From the NCBI GenBank assembly GCA_028023455.1, contig JAQFVV010012671.1:126001-190000 (forward strand): DNA of 64,000 nucleotides. Reading direction: 5' to 3'. Source of the DNA: Epiperipatus broadwayi (Eukaryota > Onychophora > Udeonychophora > Euonychophora > Peripatidae). The position numbers and the translations under genes are program-made. How positions within the stretch are numbered: the stretch's first letter is position 1; the number at the start of each line of letters is the position of its first letter. Positions 60,371 through 64,000 of this stretch are shown here, in pieces. A model generated the notes under the pieces. The model was not told where the DNA came from. It saw only the letters and a program-made list of their open reading frames with translations, and made no database searches.

Positions 60371-63339
60371 ATAGGCTGTAACAGTCAAAAATGTCTGTTC
60401 ACTCAACACTAAGCAAAAGTACCTTGAATCCGATCATGCGCGAGATACACAGGTCTGGAGCAATCCTGAATACTAACCTATTTGCCTATTCTTCGAATCT
60501 CTGACCCTATGAACAACAATCCCGATGATACAGCAATTATTTTAATTCCAGGCCCGGAAACATAGCGGTAGAACATAAGATCAGACTGACGACGATGATC
60601 GAGATAAGAGAAGCCCAGAAATTACATTTATTAATGCTAAGCTATTAGCTAAAAAAAATAGTTCTAAATATTAACTAGATGAAAATAATAATTCAAAAAC
60701 CAGGATTTGCATGAAATATATATTTAATAAAATGTTAAGAAAACGCATATATATGTTACAAAATGTTTCACGCTAGGGGTGACGTTGTTTATTTACAAAA
60801 CTTGGGATTTGTTTTTATAAAATCCCTTTTACATTAATTATTGAATGGATAATATGGAGTGTATTATAGCTTGTGCGAGGTTAATATGCCAATTTAAAGA
60901 TGTTTACTGATAAAATGCTGTGGATGCATCAAACAAATATAAAAGATCGTGACAGGTTTAGATGATTAATGATATAAAGAGCACTTTGCAATTTAATAGT
61001 AAATGATTTTGTAAACAGGCAAAAATATACAATCTTAATCATTTATCTACCTTATGAAAATTGTTATATATTTTTTACTGGCATTGTTTGGAAAAGACGT
61101 CTTTGGAACAAACAATGCAGTACGTTTATGAGAATAAGTAAGTTATACAATCATTAATACAAGTTGATTTACGTCTATGGGAATCGATAACGATTTTAAA
61201 TGAAAGCAGTTTAACTCAACGAACTGAATGTACTTTACGAAATGAGTCATTATTTTTCAACACATCATTGTGACTAACTAAAGGTTAGACAGACGGTGAG
61301 AAAATTAATGAGAAGAGTAACGGTACTAGCATACAATAAAGAAATCCGGCCATCATGGTGGTTTTGGATATTTTATCATTTTAAAAGAATATTTGAAATG
61401 AACTTAGGTTAGGTATGTCTACGCATTATGACAGAATGATACCGATGGAGACGCTGGGTTTGAATGCCCAGAGCTGGCTGTACAGACATCCGCAGCACTA
61501 TCAAAACCTCACACCTTGCGTTCCACAGAAAGTAGCGTATTTCTGATTACGAATGATTTGGAGAAAGATACGTAGGTAGCTTCGGACTTCCGAAGTTCCC
61601 ACATGACAACGAAATGGAAAAGATAAAATATCATAATAAAAGAAAGCATATGCAGCAACGTTATTACACATGAATATAATCAATATATATATTTTAAACC
61701 ATGGAAATATTCTAACCTCGGCACAATGATCTGTTTTTAGTTATGAGTCATTTTAACAAATTATAATGAATAATATAACTCTTTTATTTATAACATTAAA
61801 CTAGCAAAATTTATATTTAATTTCGATTCCCATATACGTATTAACTGCTAGGATTAGCCCTCCAGGCAACAGCAAGAAAGGAGAGTCCTAATTATAAAGT
61901 TAGTGATCTTTTAAAAATGAAAAAAAATTTTAAAACAAATTCAAAGCAGTAAAATTGAGCATCTTTCATCCACAGCAAAAAAATTTAACTAAACTTCAAG
62001 AATTTAAAATGAAACCAAATTAGCAAGCAATTTTTATTTAAAATAAATAAAACTTTTTATTGATAGATTTTAAATGAAGCCCCCCCCCCCCCGCTTCTTT
62101 TTAAATTAAACAATTATTTCCCCCCTTTTTCAGACTTGTGAGTTTGGATAGTATTAGCATATTAAAGAAAATAAATTATATATATACATAAAACAAAATA
62201 AGTTAACTATTTAATGAAGCTGCACAAAGCTATATAACATAATTAAGCGTGAAAGGACATAGTTAGAATTACATTATACTAGTAAGGATTACAGAGAGAG
62301 AGTTTAGGAGCATACTTAACAGAAATTTATAAATTAATAGGAAAATTAAAGTACAAAGGTTTAACTACATCTTATTGGAAATTACAAAAAGGATTTATAT
62401 TAAAGGCAGCTCTACATGGAATGAGGTTACCTCAAGAAAGCACAGCATAGCAGGCAGGTAGTCAGCAGTCAGACGGTCATCTGGTAGCTTGGTCCGATGA
62501 CAGAGCATCATAGTGGCAGAAGGCAGACAGTCTCTGAGAAGTACAGAAGAGAAAGATTCCCTCTACTCAAAGTTCATAGTGCCAAACTTGTGTTGACTTC
62601 TTAAAATTTGAAGGTCTGGAAACACTTCTTGAGTCTGAAAATTTGCTTACTGATTGACGTTCTGAAAGAATTTACTAACCAACTAACTTCTTTTGTTCTA
62701 TGGGCTCTTTTATACATTTATAATCCCTCCCAAGAATGCAGTTTCACATGCCCACAGCTATCCCTGTAATTGCTTGATTTTAATTAGTAAAAATATTTAA
62801 TTAGCAAAATTTTTAAAACAGATAAGGCTCGTAATACCATTTAAGATATTTTAGGTTTGCAAACGAACTAACAAAGATTCCTCATAAGTTTAATTAAGAT
62901 TTATAATTTTAATTAGTGAAAATAATCTGACTACAGATAAAGATCATTTTAGCTTATTAACGATTTCAAAAGTATTTCGAGCCCTCCTCATTTTTCTTTT
63001 CTGTTTTTAAATTCCAACATTTTAATTAAAATACATATATAAAAATATATACATAGTTAAAACTATATTAAAAAAATGTCTAATTTTCAACCATAATATT
63101 GCTAAGATTATTGCTTTGTATATATATCCACACCACGCACACCACCGTTTCATTTTACTAAATATTTTTATAGCTTTTCTTTAATTATTATAATACAATG
63201 TGTGGGTGAACTGGCATATATCTATGGCGAGGTCTGAATTGCGGGCCCTGCAGGAGATTAGTATGGCTGGCGAAGCATGAAACTCAATGTGATTAGACAT
63301 CGACTGCTTCAATATCAACCTATATAATTTTCCATAATA
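60371..63339. other. Interior of the inverted repeat, probably a retrotransposon remnant
   Basis: 60375-60620, 61430-61640 and 62430-62720 are less AT-rich than average. A minus-strand TATA box AAATGTATAAAAGAGCCC at about 62719-62702 is followed by CAG/CTG-rich text similar in style to an LTR leader (to about 62430). A C-run is at 62081-62092. No recognised protein; the minus-strand frame at 61683-61501 is unassigned. It may be an LTR unit carried between the two arms. Confidence 0.4.
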
Positions 63340-63645
63340 ATTATAATATATAATTGTATAAAAAAATGCATGTAATATTATTTAACATATTGTTATAATA
63401 TAATCGATTGTTTTGTAATTATTGAATTTATTTATATATGAGGGTTTTGATTTTTTTAATTATTTATATCATTATTGTTTGTTTTAATTTCATTATTGGA
63501 CACTGGATGGTTTTATGTCAGATGATTTGTTAACGTTAAATAGATTAGTAACATTTGAAAAGGGCACCAAAGCAGATGCTGAAAAAAGCTTTTTATGTAT
63601 AAAATTATTATTTGATTATATAGCTGTTGTAAAGAATTATTATTT
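63340..63645. repeat. Right arm of the long inverted repeat, uninterrupted
   Basis: ATGCATGTAATATTATTTAA through GGCACCAAAGCAGATGCTGA to TATAGCTGTTGTAAAGAATT is the mirror of 60370-60122 and 58355-58308. It has no coding potential. Confidence 0.85.
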
Positions 63646-64000
63646 TTTTGATTATTATATATTCTATTACATATTTTATATTTAGCTGATATTCTTCTTG
63701 AATTTATTTTATAATTATTACTACATGGTGCTTAAAAAATAGTCACCCTTAGTCACATATACATCTTGGTTATGTTTATTCTAAAAAATAACCTCAAAAG
63801 CACAGAACATCTGAGAACATCAATACTCATGCTATAGAATAGACTCTACTGGAAGAAAAAATACATAAACCTATAAGAGAGATCATATTAACATGGATTA
63901 TCATCCTTATTTCGATAAAATTGATTAGCTTTTTAATCTTTTATATAAACTTGGTCACATTTATCCATGCTCCAACTAACACATAATATTCGTCTAGTTC
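63646..64000. other. Window end, no feature seen
   Basis: AT-rich sequence with no supported gene or repeat. Confidence 0.45.

Overview
The window is eukaryotic, very AT-rich and repeat-dense. It carries SINEs with tRNA-type heads, several families of LINE remnants, a Penelope-like GIY-YIG fragment, long-TIR and foldback MITEs and TG...CA LTR-like units. No long open reading frame survives. The style, with intron-rich sequence, tRNA-headed SINEs, many decayed LINEs and (TA)n tracts, fits a cephalopod mollusc such as an octopus. That is an inference from the sequence, not a database match.

The only real protein-coding gene I can support lies on the minus strand and spans nearly the whole window. 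Four exons (47183-47060, 38549-38432, 9808-9741, 2506-2398) join in consistent phases. They encode the body of an HMG20A/B-like HMG box, then an acidic Ser/Asp/Thr linker, then a C2H2 zinc finger of the matrin/U1/JAZ spacing. The three introns are about 8.5, 28.6 and 7.2 kb. The exons encoding the N-terminus (start of the HMG box and before) and the C-terminus were not found and probably lie outside the window.

Layout. 0-10 kb: tRNA-type SINE, foldback element, last visible exon, a MITE with perfect 60 bp TIRs, intron, exon 3. 10-15 kb: MITE, then a plus-strand LINE with decayed endonuclease, reverse transcriptase and C-terminal domain. 15.7-17.1 kb: tandem array of about 345 bp units that shares a motif with the MITE family. 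18-27.6 kb: minus-strand RT fragment, local duplication, possible LTR-like unit, Penelope-like fragment, second SINE copy, another LINE RT, foldback. 31-38.3 kb: a nest of TG...CA elements and palindromes. 38.4 kb: exon 2. 40.4-43.4 kb: a paralogous TG...CA unit. 47.1 kb: exon 1. 48.5-54 kb: minus-strand LINE split by an LTR-like unit that is itself split by a Tigger/pogo element. 56-57.3 kb: foldback and MITE. 58-63.7 kb: a long inverted repeat, its left arm split by another LTR-like unit.

The gene and the mobile elements do not form a pathway. The gene is a putative chromatin protein whose large introns have collected successive layers of transposons. The insertion order can be read in several places from target-site duplications and from homologous sequence on either side of the inserts.
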